Source: Pseudomonas sp. B21-028 (GTDB lineage Bacteria > Pseudomonadota > Gammaproteobacteria > Pseudomonadales > Pseudomonadaceae). Taken from it: 64,000 nt of DNA. Positions 51,733 through 60,698 of the stretch are shown piece by piece. The translations under genes and the position numbers were made by a program. Numbering within the stretch: position 1 is the stretch's first letter; every line of letters starts with the position of its first letter. The stretch spans positions 3,100,001 to 3,164,000 of the forward strand of contig NZ_CP087184.1 in assembly GCF_024749045.1 (NCBI RefSeq), in the 5' to 3' direction. The notes beneath the pieces are model-generated. The model was given only the letters and a program-made list of their open reading frames with translations. It was not told the DNA's origin and searched no databases.

Positions 51733-54700
51733 TCATTGTTGCGTCTCCAGTTTCAAAGCCCGGGCCGCCTTGCGGGCCTCGCTGCGTTCGACGAAGTTAC
51801 GGATCAGTACATAGAACACAGGGGTGAGCAGCAGGCCGAAGAAGGTCACGCCCAACATCCCCGAGAACACCGCGACACCCATGGCGTGGCGCATTTCGGC
51901 ACCGGCACCGCTGGAGAACACCAGGGGCACCACGCCCATGATGAAGGCCACGGAGGTCATCAGAATCGGCCGCAGCCGCAGGCGGCAGGCTTCCAGGACC
52001 GCTGCCAGCGGGTTCATGCCTTCGAGCTGTTTATCCTTGGCGAACTCGACGATCAGAATCGCGTTCTTGCAGGCAAGTCCCACCAGTACGATCAGGCCGA
52101 TCTGGGTAAAGATGTTGTTGTCGCCACCGGACAGGATCACCCCGGTAATGGCGGACAGCAGGGTCATCGGTACGATCAGGATCACCGCCAGCGGCAGGCT
52201 CCAGCTCTCGTACTGCGCCGCGAGCACCAGGAACGCCAGCAGAACGCAGAGCGGGAACACGAACAGCGCGGTGTTGCCCGAGAGGATCTGCTGGTACGTC
52301 AGGTCAGTCCACTCGTAGGTCATGCCGTTGGGCAATTCCTCCTTGAGCAGTTTCTCGATGGCTTTCTCGGCCTGGCCGGAGCTGTAGCCCGGGGCGGCGG
52401 CCCCGTTGATTTCAGCAGTGATGAAGCCGTTGTAGTGCATCACGCGATCCGGTCCCGAGGAGTCGCTGACCTTGATGAAGGTCGCCAGCGGGATCATCTC
52501 GCCACGGTTATTACGCACCTTGAGCTGGCCGATCTGGTCGGATTCGAGGCGGAATTGCTGCTCGGCCTGGACGTTGACCTGGTAGGTGCGGCCGAAGCGG
52601 TTGAAGTCGTTGGCATACAGCGAACCCAGGTAGATCTGCAGGGTGTCGAAGATGTCGCTGACGGCCACGCCGTGGGTCTTGGCTTTTTCGCGGTCGATGG
52701 CGGCATCGACCTGGGGCACGTTCACGGTGTAGCTGGTGAACAGCCCGGCCAGTTCAGGCACGCTGCGGCTCTTGGTGATGATGTTCATGGTTTCCTTGTA
52801 CAGCTCGTCGTAGCCCAGGTTGCCCCGGTCTTCGATCTGCAGGCGGAAACCACCGATGGTGCCCAGGCCCTGTACCGGCGGCGGCGGGAAGATCGCCATG
52901 TAGGCTTCCTGGATGCTCGCGAACTGGCCGTTCAAGGCACCGGCGATGGCGCCGGCCGACTGGCTCGGGTCCTTGCGCTCGTCGAAGGGCTTGAGGGTCA
53001 CGAACACGATGCCGGCGTTCGGGCTGTTGGTGAAACCGTTGATCGACAGGCCAGGGAACGCCACCGCGCTTTGCACGCCCGGTTGCTTGAGCGCCAGGTC
53101 GGACATGCGCTTGATCACGTCTTCGGTGCGGTCCAGGCTCGCGGCATCCGGTAATTGGGCGAAGGCCACCAGGTATTGCTTGTCCTGGCCGGGCACGAAG
53201 CCGGTCGGGGTGTTGGAGAAGCCGAAGAACGTCAACACCATCAGGCCCGCGTAGACGAACAGGGCGATGCCGCTGCTGCGGATCACGCGGCCTACGGCAC
53301 CCACGTAGTTGTGGCTGGCACGTTCGAAGAAGCGGTTGAACGGACGGAACAGCCAACTGCCCAGCAGTGCATCGAGGAACCTGGAGAAGCGGTCCTTGGG
53401 CGCATCATGGCTCTTGAGCAGTACCGCGGCCAGGGCCGGCGACAGGGTCAGAGAGTTGAACGCAGAAATCACGGTGGAAATGGCAATGGTCAGGGCGAAC
53501 TGTTTATAGAACTGCCCGGTCAAGCCGCTGATGAAGGCCGCCGGAACGAACACCGCGCAGAGCACCAGGGCGGTGGCGATGATCGGGCCGGTCACTTCGC
53601 TCATGGCGCGCTTGGTCGCTTCCACCGGGGTGAGGCCGAGGCCGATGTTCCGTTCGACGTTTTCCACCACGACGATGGCGTCATCCACCACGATACCAAT
53701 GGCCAACACCAACCCGAACAGCGAAAGCGCGTTCAGCGAGAAGCCGAACAGGTGCATCACGGCGAACGTACCGATCAACGACACCGGCACGGCCACCAGC
53801 GGGATGATCGAGGCGCGCCAGGTCTGCAGGAACAGGATCACCACCAGCACCACGAGAATCAGCGCTTCGAAGAGGGTGTGAACCACTGCCTCGATGGAGC
53901 CGCGCACGAAGATCGTCGGGTCGTAGACGATGCTGTAGTCCATGCCCGCCGGGAAGTTCTTCTTCAGTTCGTCCATCTTGGCATGGACGTCGTTGGAGAT
54001 CTGGATGGCGTTGGAACCCGGGCGCTGGAAGATCGGGATCGCCACCGCCGGCTGGTTATCGAGCAACGAGCGCAGCGCGTACTGGCTGGAGCCCAGCTCC
54101 ACCCGGGCAATGTCTTTCAGGCGGGTGATTTCACCATTGGCGCCGGAACGGATGATGATGTTCTCGAACTCTTCCTCATTCACCAGGCGACCCTGGGTAT
54201 TGATCGAGAGCTGGAAAGCCTGGGCATTCGGCGCCGGTGGCGCACCCAGGGCACCGGCCGCGACCTGACGGTTCTGCTCGCGAATGGCGGTGACCACATC
54301 GGTGGCGGTCAGGTTGCGCGAAGCGGTCTTGTTCGGATCCAGCCAGACCCGCAGGGAGTAATCGCCCATGCCGAACAGTTGCACATCACCCACACCGCCC
54401 AGGCGCGCCAGCTCATCCTTGATGTTGAGCAGGGCGTAGTTGGACAGGTAGAGCATGTCGTAGCGTTTGTCCGGCGAGGTCAAGTGCACGACCATGGTCA
54501 GGTCGGGCGATGCCTTGTCCACCGTGATGCCGATCCGGGTCACTTCTTCCGGGAGCTTGGGCTCGGTCCGGGTGACGCGGTTCTGCACCTGCACCTGGGC
54601 ATTGTCCAGGTCGGTGCCCAGGGCAAAGGTGATGGTCAGGGTGATCTTGCCGTCAGCGGTGGATTGCGAGGACATGTACAGCATGTTCTCGATGCCGGTG

Positions 54701-54912
54701 ATGGCCTGTTCCAGGGGCGCGGCCACGGTTTCACCGATGACCTTGGGGTTGGCGCCCGGGAAGTTGGCCCGCACGACCACCGTAGGCGGCACGACTTCGG
54801 GGTATTCGCTGATCGGCAACTGGAACAGCGAAATGGCGCCGGCGATCAGGATCAGCAGCGAAAGCACCGCTGCGAAGATCGGCCGGGAAATGAAGAACTG
54901 GGAAAATTTCAT
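51733..54912 (-). CDS. mexF: RND multidrug efflux pump MexF
   Basis: 1059 aa HAE1-family RND transporter with twelve TM helices and two large periplasmic loops. The N-terminus (MKFSQFFISRPIFAAVLSLL) and GNPKVIGETVA-like region match MexF closely; proton-relay Asp residues lie in GIVVDDAIVVVENVERN on TM4. In P. aeruginosa it exports chloramphenicol, fluoroquinolones, trimethoprim and quinolone signal precursors. Confidence 0.93.
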   Translation of the reverse strand: MKFSQFFISRPIFAAVLSLLILIAGAISLFQLPISEYPEVVPPTVVVRANFPGANPKVIGETVAAPLEQAITGIENMLYMSSQSTADGKITLTITFALGTDLDNAQVQVQNRVTRTEPKLPEEVTRIGITVDKASPDLTMVVHLTSPDKRYDMLYLSNYALLNIKDELARLGGVGDVQLFGMGDYSLRVWLDPNKTASRNLTATDVVTAIREQNRQVAAGALGAPPAPNAQAFQLSINTQGRLVNEEEFENIIIRSGANGEITRLKDIARVELGSSQYALRSLLDNQPAVAIPIFQRPGSNAIQISNDVHAKMDELKKNFPAGMDYSIVYDPTIFVRGSIEAVVHTLFEALILVVLVVILFLQTWRASIIPLVAVPVSLIGTFAVMHLFGFSLNALSLFGLVLAIGIVVDDAIVVVENVERNIGLGLTPVEATKRAMSEVTGPIIATALVLCAVFVPAAFISGLTGQFYKQFALTIAISTVISAFNSLTLSPALAAVLLKSHDAPKDRFSRFLDALLGSWLFRPFNRFFERASHNYVGAVGRVIRSSGIALFVYAGLMVLTFFGFSNTPTGFVPGQDKQYLVAFAQLPDAASLDRTEDVIKRMSDLALKQPGVQSAVAFPGLSINGFTNSPNAGIVFVTLKPFDERKDPSQSAGAIAGALNGQFASIQEAYMAIFPPPPVQGLGTIGGFRLQIEDRGNLGYDELYKETMNIITKSRSVPELAGLFTSYTVNVPQVDAAIDREKAKTHGVAVSDIFDTLQIYLGSLYANDFNRFGRTYQVNVQAEQQFRLESDQIGQLKVRNNRGEMIPLATFIKVSDSSGPDRVMHYNGFITAEINGAAAPGYSSGQAEKAIEKLLKEELPNGMTYEWTDLTYQQILSGNTALFVFPLCVLLAFLVLAAQYESWSLPLAVILIVPMTLLSAITGVILSGGDNNIFTQIGLIVLVGLACKNAILIVEFAKDKQLEGMNPLAAVLEACRLRLRPILMTSVAFIMGVVPLVFSSGAGAEMRHAMGVAVFSGMLGVTFFGLLLTPVFYVLIRNFVERSEARKAARALKLETQQ

Positions 54913-54927
54913 CTTGAGTTCAGTTCC

Positions 54928-56181
54928 TTAACCGCGTGGGGTCGCAGCGGCCAGTTTGCCCGCCGTCGTGGACGTCGCCTTGGACGGCGCGACCTGGGGC
55001 AGGTTGCTGGCTTCGAGCGCCTTGCGTTGTTGAGCCAGGGCAGCGAGGGTCTGTTCGCTGGCCATCGGCACGGTTTCAGGCGTGACCGGTGCCCCCGGGC
55101 GAGCCCGTTGCAGCCCCTTGACGATGATGGTGTCGTCCTTGGTCAGGCCGCTACGCACGATGCGCAGGCCTTCGATCTTCGGTCCCAGCTCTACGGAGCG
55201 ATACGCAGGCTTGTTGTCGGCGTCCATCACCAACACGAATTTCTTGCCCAGGTCGGTGCCCACGGCTTCATCATTGATCAGCACGGCGGAGTAGGTGCCG
55301 CTGCCCACCAGCTTCAAACGGGCATAGAGGCCGGGGGTATAGGCGCCATCCTTGTTGTCGAACACGGCGCGGCCACGGATGGTGCCGGTCTGCGGGTTGA
55401 CCTGGTTGTCGATGAAGTTCATCTGGCCCAGGTGCGGGTTGCCGTCCTCGTTGGACAGGCCCATGTAGACCGGTGTGGCCTGGCCGCGTTGGCCCTGGCG
55501 GGCGAGCTCGGTGTATTTGAGGAAGACACGTTCATCGGCATCGAAGTAGGCGTAGACCTTGTCGGTGGAGACCACACTGGTGAGCGCGCTAACGTCGGCG
55601 GTCACCAGGTTGCCGGCGGTGATTTCCGCGCGGCTGACGCGACCATTGATGGGCGAAGTGACGCGGGTGAAGCTCAGGTTCAGTTTGGCCAGGTCCAGTT
55701 GCGCCTGGATCGCCGCGGCAGCGGCACGGGCTTCCTGGGCGGCGCTGGTGCGCGAATCCGCCAGTTCGGCGGAAATGGCATTGCTCTGGCGCAGGCGTTC
55801 GCCACGCCGGGCTTCGTTCTCGCTGCGGGTAGCGGTGGCGCGGGCCTGGGCCAGTTGAGCTTCGAGACGACGCACTTCAGCCTGGAAGGGGCGAGGGTCG
55901 ATCTGGAACAGCAGGTCGCCTTTCTTGACCAGCGCTCCTTCGGTGAAGGCCACTTCGTCGATCTGCCCCGAAACCCGTGGACGAATCTCGACGGTTTCCG
56001 GTGCTTCGAGGCGTCCGGTGAATTCGTCCCATTCGTTGACTGGCTGTTCCAGTACCTTGGCCACGCTGACTTTGGCGGCCGGCATGGACGCTGCCGTGTC
56101 AGGTGTCTTGCCACAGGCGCTTATCACCAGCACCGCCAACAGTGCGAGGGGAAAACGTAGTTTTGAAAGTGAATGGTCCAT
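54928..56181 (-). CDS. mexE: RND periplasmic adaptor MexE
   Basis: 417 aa from ATG at 56181 (MDHSLSKLRFPLALLAVLVI). Lipobox ISAC with Cys23; lipoyl halves around VRPRVSGQ-like RPRVSGQIDEVAFTEGALVK and SPINGRVSRAEITAGNLV flank a coiled-coil hairpin (about 105-175). It links MexF to OprN. First gene of the operon, 15 nt before mexF. No mexT or mexS lies next to it in this window. Confidence 0.92.
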   Translation of the reverse strand: MDHSLSKLRFPLALLAVLVISACGKTPDTAASMPAAKVSVAKVLEQPVNEWDEFTGRLEAPETVEIRPRVSGQIDEVAFTEGALVKKGDLLFQIDPRPFQAEVRRLEAQLAQARATATRSENEARRGERLRQSNAISAELADSRTSAAQEARAAAAAIQAQLDLAKLNLSFTRVTSPINGRVSRAEITAGNLVTADVSALTSVVSTDKVYAYFDADERVFLKYTELARQGQRGQATPVYMGLSNEDGNPHLGQMNFIDNQVNPQTGTIRGRAVFDNKDGAYTPGLYARLKLVGSGTYSAVLINDEAVGTDLGKKFVLVMDADNKPAYRSVELGPKIEGLRIVRSGLTKDDTIIVKGLQRARPGAPVTPETVPMASEQTLAALAQQRKALEASNLPQVAPSKATSTTAGKLAAATPRG

Positions 56182-56266
56182 GGATAGCATCCGCCAAGTG
56201 TATTGAGATGGGCGGATGATGCGTGGCGCAATGCGGGGGAACGAATCGAATGAAGCAAAGGTAACT

Positions 56267-56281
56267 ATCATTCGGAATGAT
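56267..56281. promoter_or_regulatory. LysR-type nod-box-like palindrome upstream of mexE
   Basis: ATCATTCGGAATGAT is a perfect inverted repeat of form ATC-N9-GAT, 86 bp upstream of the mexE start. MexT, the LysR activator of mexEF-oprN, binds nod-box-like ATC/GAT repeats, so this is a candidate site. A second imperfect ATC...GAT pair follows at about 56290-56306. Confidence 0.5.
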
Positions 56282-56321
56282 ATAAGGCGATCAAAAACCT
56301 TCCGATTGCGGAACTATGGCT

Positions 56322-56419
56322 CTGTAGGAGCTGCCGGAGGTTGCGGTCTTGTTGCTGGCGATCGAGTCGCTAGGCGAAAGATCAAATATCAAAGGATCGC
56401 AGCCTTAGGCACCTCCTAC
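56322..56419. repeat. Imperfect inverted repeat of a third repeat family
   Basis: TGTAGGAGCTGCCGGAGGTT at the left is inverted as AGGCACCTCCTAC at the right, with GCGGTCTT and AAGGATCGC-type inner arms. This GTAGGAGCTGCCG family is common in pseudomonads. Its right arm overlaps the stop codon of the solute-binding-protein gene, so it may also end that transcript. Confidence 0.7.
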
Positions 56420-57180
56420 CGTGGCAGATAGAGGTTCTGCACACGATTGATGGTGCCATCCTTGCGCAACGCCTCAACGGCCTCGCGCAGAGCCTCGACC
56501 ATCTGGGGAGAACATTGCTTCGAGCAGGCCAGGTAAAGGTCGGCATGGCTGTTGACCGGGCTCATGAGCAGTTTGCGCTGGGACACCTTCGGCCAGATGT
56601 AGCGGCTTTCCGGAACGCCGTTGAACCAGGCATCGATGCGTCCCATCAGCAGCATCTGGGCGGGGTTGTCGCCAATGGTCAGGGGATAGATCTGGTCATT
56701 CCTGAATCCCTCGGCCCGCAGGATATCTTCCTGGGCACTGCCCAGGCCGACGCCGATCTTGTGGTAAGTGTCCCTGGCTTCGGCAAAATTGCGCACTTGC
56801 CGGTCGAGGCTGAAGAAAGCCCGCTCCATCGGCATGATGGAGGCGATCCAGATGAAGTGGTCCTCACGACTGGGGATGCGCGACAGGGGCGCGATCAGAT
56901 GGTCTCGCTCCTCGCTGACATGTTTTTGCGCCCTGGCCCAGGGCAATACGTGGATTTTCACCGCGTAACCTGCCTTGACCATGGCCTGCACGGCGATATC
57001 GCCGACAATGCCGTAGCCCCTGGGGTCGTTGACGAAGGTCAGCGGGGGCGCGTCCAGGATGTGCAGTTCAATTGGCCCGGGCTCGCCGTGGGCCGTGTGA
57101 GCGAGTAGCAATGATAGCCACAGGCAAAGCCGGCAAAGCGCTTTGGGAGGAGCATTCAAAACGCAGGTGATCCGGCTCAT
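56416..57180 (-). CDS. Periplasmic solute-binding-like protein (PBP type 2)
   Basis: 254 aa from ATG at 57180 (MSRITCVLNAPPKALCRLCL). The signal peptide ends near HTAHG. The SBP_bac_3-like domain contains DAPPLTFVNDPRGYGIVGDI, PWARAQKHV, GVGLGSAQEDIL and GRIDAWFNG. No permease or ATPase genes adjoin, so it resembles the orphan binding proteins of pseudomonads whose ligand and role are unknown. Longer in-frame starts (57300) lack a signal peptide. Confidence 0.82.
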   Translation of the reverse strand: MSRITCVLNAPPKALCRLCLWLSLLLAHTAHGEPGPIELHILDAPPLTFVNDPRGYGIVGDIAVQAMVKAGYAVKIHVLPWARAQKHVSEERDHLIAPLSRIPSREDHFIWIASIMPMERAFFSLDRQVRNFAEARDTYHKIGVGLGSAQEDILRAEGFRNDQIYPLTIGDNPAQMLLMGRIDAWFNGVPESRYIWPKVSQRKLLMSPVNSHADLYLACSKQCSPQMVEALREAVEALRKDGTINRVQNLYLPR

Positions 57181-57642
57181 GATCGATACTTCAGGCATTG
57201 AAAAAAGGGACGGCATTCTACTGTGGTTGGCGTTGTGAAACAGCGTCCTGCAGATTTTAAGGATCATTCGATGCGGCGTGCCCGAAGGTAGATCCGCCAC
57301 GATCGTTTCATCCAGACATCCTGCTGTAATTGCCGACCTTACAGGTTGTTCTGAAGGTATAGATCATCTGGCCAATGGAGGCCCTGCGTTTTGATTCCGG
57401 ATTGACACCCGGAGGGTAGATGGCCGGGTATCCGCCAACCCGGATAACAACGCTGTTCCGGCGGATCATCGCGCAACCGCAATTTCCCCTTCAGAACCAC
57501 ACACACCTGCCGATACCCCGCAGACAGCTCAAACCGCGCGGGCGATTCAGAGGTGTCTGCCGACGCCACTCAAAGCGTCCACAGGTCAGTGCTTACTACG
57601 ATTTTTGCAGATTGACCCCACGTCGACCTCAGGTAATGAACC
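57181..57642. other. Intergenic region before type I secretion operon
   Basis: About 460 bp with divergent promoters. A 76-codon minus-strand frame at 57339-57569 has no ribosome binding site or recognisable family and was not called. No REP or RNA gene seen. The operon start at 57643 lacks a strong Shine-Dalgarno (AGGTAATGAACC upstream). Confidence 0.4.
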
Positions 57643-59358
57643 ATGTCAGCCCAACCCCGGACCGAGCTGGAAGCGGCGCTTGCGCTCTGCAAGGGCAGTT
57701 TTCTGTCCGTTGGATTTTTCAGTTTTTTCGTCAATGTGCTGATGCTGGTTCCATCGTTCTACATGTTGCAGGTGTATGACCGCGCGGTAGGCAGTGCCAG
57801 CCTGTCGACCCTGTTGATGCTGACGCTGATCATGTTGCTGTTGATGACCACGATGGGTGGCCTGGAGTGGGTGCGCTCACGGATCATGGTGCGCGTCAGT
57901 ACGCGCCTGGACTCGTTGCTGGGGCAGCGTCTGTTCGATGCCAGTTTCAAGCAGGCACTCAATACCGGCGGCATGAACGCCTCGGGCCAGCCGTTGAGCG
58001 ATCTGAGCGCCTTGCGCCAGTTCCTGACTGGTAACGGCCTGTTCGCTTTTTTCGATGCGCCCTGGATTCCAATCTACCTGGGTGTCATGTTCATTTTTCA
58101 TCCCTGGTACGGTTGGATGGGGGTATTGAGCGCCTTGCTGCTGGGGGCGTTGGCCTTCGTCAATGAAAAACTCACGCGCTCACCGTTGCAGGCCGCCAAC
58201 CGCGAGCAGATGACGGCCACAACCTTCATCAGCAAAAGCCTGCGCAATGCCGAAGTGGTCGAGTCCATGGGCATGCTTGCTAGCCTGCGTGAGCATTGGA
58301 GCCGGCGGGTCCATGAGGTCCTGGTCCTGCAAAGCCTGGCCAGTGATCGCGGTGCAACCATCTCGGCGGTGTCCAGGACATTCCGCCAGGTCGTCCAATC
58401 CTTGGTGTTGGGCCTGGGGGCCTATTTGACGATCACTCACCAGATTTCACCCGGGCTGATGATTGCCGGCTCCATTTTGCTGGGACGCGCACTGGCTCCC
58501 ATCGACCAGTTGATCGGCGTGTGGAAAGGCTTTCTCGGGGCGCGCTCGCAATATGCCCGGCTCCACGAATTGCTGGTCAAGGTGGCCGCAGAGCCCGAAC
58601 GCATGCCGTTGCCCGCGCCGAAAGGGGCGATTCGTGTCGAAGGGTTGGCGGTCGGCGCTCCCGACGCTGGCAAACCGATCATTCGCAGCCTGGATTTCCA
58701 GGTTGCCGCGGGGGAGGTGGTGGGCATCATTGGCCCCAGCGGTGCCGGGAAATCCACGCTGGCCCGGGCGCTGCTGGGAATCTGGCCAACCCAGGCCGGT
58801 ACCGTGCGCCTGGACGATGCGGACATCAGCCAATGGCGCCGTGATGAACTGGGCCAGTACCTCGGTTATCTGCCCCAGGACATCGAACTGTTCGAGGGCA
58901 CCATCAGCCAGAATATCTCGCGCTTCGGCCCGGCCAACGCGCCGGCGGTGGTTGCTGCCGCACGCATGGCCGGCGTGCATGAGCTGGTGCTGCAATTGCC
59001 CGAGGGCTACGACACCGTGATCGGTGCCAATGGCGGCGGCTTATCCGGCGGCCAGCGTCAACGCGTTGGCCTGGCCCGTGCCTTATACGGCGAACCACGC
59101 CTGGTGGTCCTCGACGAACCCAATTCCAACCTGGATGACGCCGGCGAAAAAATGCTCGCCGAGGCCCTGCGCAAACTCAGGCAGAGTCGGGCCACGGTAT
59201 TTGTCATCACCCATCGCTCCGGGGTGCTGGCGCAGGTGGACAAACTGCTGGTGCTCAATCAGGGCGAGCTGAGTCTGTTCGGCCCGCGGGACAAGGTCCT
59301 GGCGCGCTTGCAGGGCGCTGCGCCGGCGGTCCACCCAGCCACCGCGATTCAATCGTAA
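57643..59358 (+). CDS. Type I secretion ABC transporter (AprD/PrtD family)
   Basis: 571 aa. An exporter membrane domain with about six TM helices (residues 20-300) precedes the ATPase domain: Walker A GPSGAGKST, signature [18 protein letters not shown], Walker B LVVLDEPNSNLDD. No N-terminal peptidase domain, so it belongs to the protease/lipase exporter (PrtD) branch that reads an uncleaved C-terminal signal. First gene of a three-gene export operon upstream of an RTX metalloprotease. Confidence 0.92.
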   Translation: MSAQPRTELEAALALCKGSFLSVGFFSFFVNVLMLVPSFYMLQVYDRAVGSASLSTLLMLTLIMLLLMTTMGGLEWVRSRIMVRVSTRLDSLLGQRLFDASFKQALNTGGMNASGQPLSDLSALRQFLTGNGLFAFFDAPWIPIYLGVMFIFHPWYGWMGVLSALLLGALAFVNEKLTRSPLQAANREQMTATTFISKSLRNAEVVESMGMLASLREHWSRRVHEVLVLQSLASDRGATISAVSRTFRQVVQSLVLGLGAYLTITHQISPGLMIAGSILLGRALAPIDQLIGVWKGFLGARSQYARLHELLVKVAAEPERMPLPAPKGAIRVEGLAVGAPDAGKPIIRSLDFQVAAGEVVGIIGPSGAGKSTLARALLGIWPTQAGTVRLDDADISQWRRDELGQYLGYLPQDIELFEGTISQNISRFGPANAPAVVAAARMAGVHELVLQLPEGYDTVIGANGGGLSGGQRQRVGLARALYGEPRLVVLDEPNSNLDDAGEKMLAEALRKLRQSRATVFVITHRSGVLAQVDKLLVLNQGELSLFGPRDKVLARLQGAAPAVHPATAIQS

Positions 59359-59377
59359 GCAGCGGATAGATTCTTAC

Positions 59378-60697
59378 ATGCAGAACAATCAGCCTTTATC
59401 CGCCCACGTGCCCGCGCTGCCGATCGATGATGGTCCGGCACGGCGCATCGGCTACCTCATGCTGTTGGTGACGTTCGGCCTGTTCGGCGGCTGGGCCAGC
59501 CTGGCGCCGCTTGACAGTGCCGCACTGGCGCCGGGCGTGGTCACGGTCAAAAGCTATCGCAAGACCGTACAACACCTTGAAGGCGGCATTGTCCGCGAGC
59601 TGCGCGTACATGACGGCGACCGGGTTAACGCCGGCGATGTGTTGCTGGTGCTCGACAACACCCAGGCGCGCTCGGAAATGGAAGCGATGCGCAGCCAGTT
59701 GATCGCCGCGCTGGAGTTGCAGGCCCGACTGGAGGCCGAGCGGGACGCACTGCCCGAGCCGATAGCCGTGCCGACCCTGGATCCCGCTGACCCGCGAGTG
59801 CGTGAGGCGCGTGACAGTGAAGCGCGAATCTTTCAGGCGAGACGCAATTCGTTGCAGGGCGAAGTCGGCTTGCAGGAAAAGACCATCGGGCAAATCGAAG
59901 AACAGATTCGCGGATTCAAGACCATCATCGCCAGCAAGCAGATGCTGGCGGCCTCCTACCAGGACGAGATTGTCGATTTGCGAGCGCTGCTTGCCGAAGG
60001 CTACGTGGACAAGCAGCGTCTGCGTGAACAGGAGCGCAGTCTCTCCCGGCTGCAGACTGAGATAGCCGAAACCCAATCCCAGATCGCCCAGGCGCGGATC
60101 AATGTCGACGAGGCAACACTGAAGATACTGCAGTTGAAAAAGACCTTCGCCAGCGAAGTCGCCGGCCTGTTGGGGGATGCCCGAACCAAAGTGTTCGAAC
60201 TGCGCGAGCGGTTGGCGACCCTGCAGGATCGTGACCAACGCACTGACATCTTCGCACCCGAATCGGGCATGGTCATGGGCATGACTGTCCACACCCTGGG
60301 CGCGGTGGTCAGTCCGGGCACGGCGCTGCTCGACATCGTTCCGGCCAACGAAGAGCTGATCGTCGAAGCCCAGGTTTCGCCAATGGACATCGATCGCATT
60401 GCGGTGGGCAAGTTGGCGAGCATTCGTTTCAGTGCGTTCAAGAACAGCGCCACGCCGGTCGTCGAAGGGCAACTGGTGCAAGTATCCGCTGATCGCCTGG
60501 TCAACAAGGACACCGGCACGCCGTATTACCTCGCACGGGTGACCATGACCGACAAGGGGCGCCAGACGCTGGGCGGCCTGACCCTGGTGCCGGGCATGCC
60601 GGTCGAAGTGCTGATCAATACCGGCGAGCGGACGCTGTTGCAGTATTTGTTGCAGCCGGCGAGCAATGCTTTCGCCCGTTCGTTGATCGAGGACTGA
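59378..60697 (+). CDS. Type I secretion membrane fusion protein (AprE/HlyD family)
   Basis: 439 aa. One N-terminal TM helix (about 25-45), lipoyl-like VKSYRKTVQHLEGGIVRELR, a long coiled-coil hairpin (about 95-290), and a C-terminal beta-barrel with LVPGMPVEVLINTGERT followed by LLQYLLQP, the HlyD-family signature end. It bridges the ABC exporter to the outer-membrane duct. Confidence 0.93.
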   Translation: MQNNQPLSAHVPALPIDDGPARRIGYLMLLVTFGLFGGWASLAPLDSAALAPGVVTVKSYRKTVQHLEGGIVRELRVHDGDRVNAGDVLLVLDNTQARSEMEAMRSQLIAALELQARLEAERDALPEPIAVPTLDPADPRVREARDSEARIFQARRNSLQGEVGLQEKTIGQIEEQIRGFKTIIASKQMLAASYQDEIVDLRALLAEGYVDKQRLREQERSLSRLQTEIAETQSQIAQARINVDEATLKILQLKKTFASEVAGLLGDARTKVFELRERLATLQDRDQRTDIFAPESGMVMGMTVHTLGAVVSPGTALLDIVPANEELIVEAQVSPMDIDRIAVGKLASIRFSAFKNSATPVVEGQLVQVSADRLVNKDTGTPYYLARVTMTDKGRQTLGGLTLVPGMPVEVLINTGERTLLQYLLQPASNAFARSLIED

Positions 60698-60698
60698 C

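Noticed and set aside
53155..56160. A 1001-codon open frame on the plus strand opposite mexF/mexE
   Set aside because: It is antisense to two unmistakable efflux genes, is full of His/Gln/Arg low-complexity typical of GC-rich shadow frames, and spans their junction.
57339..57569. 76-codon minus-strand frame upstream of the type I secretion operon
   Set aside because: No ribosome binding site, no recognisable domain, and no signal peptide. It may be real but cannot be supported.
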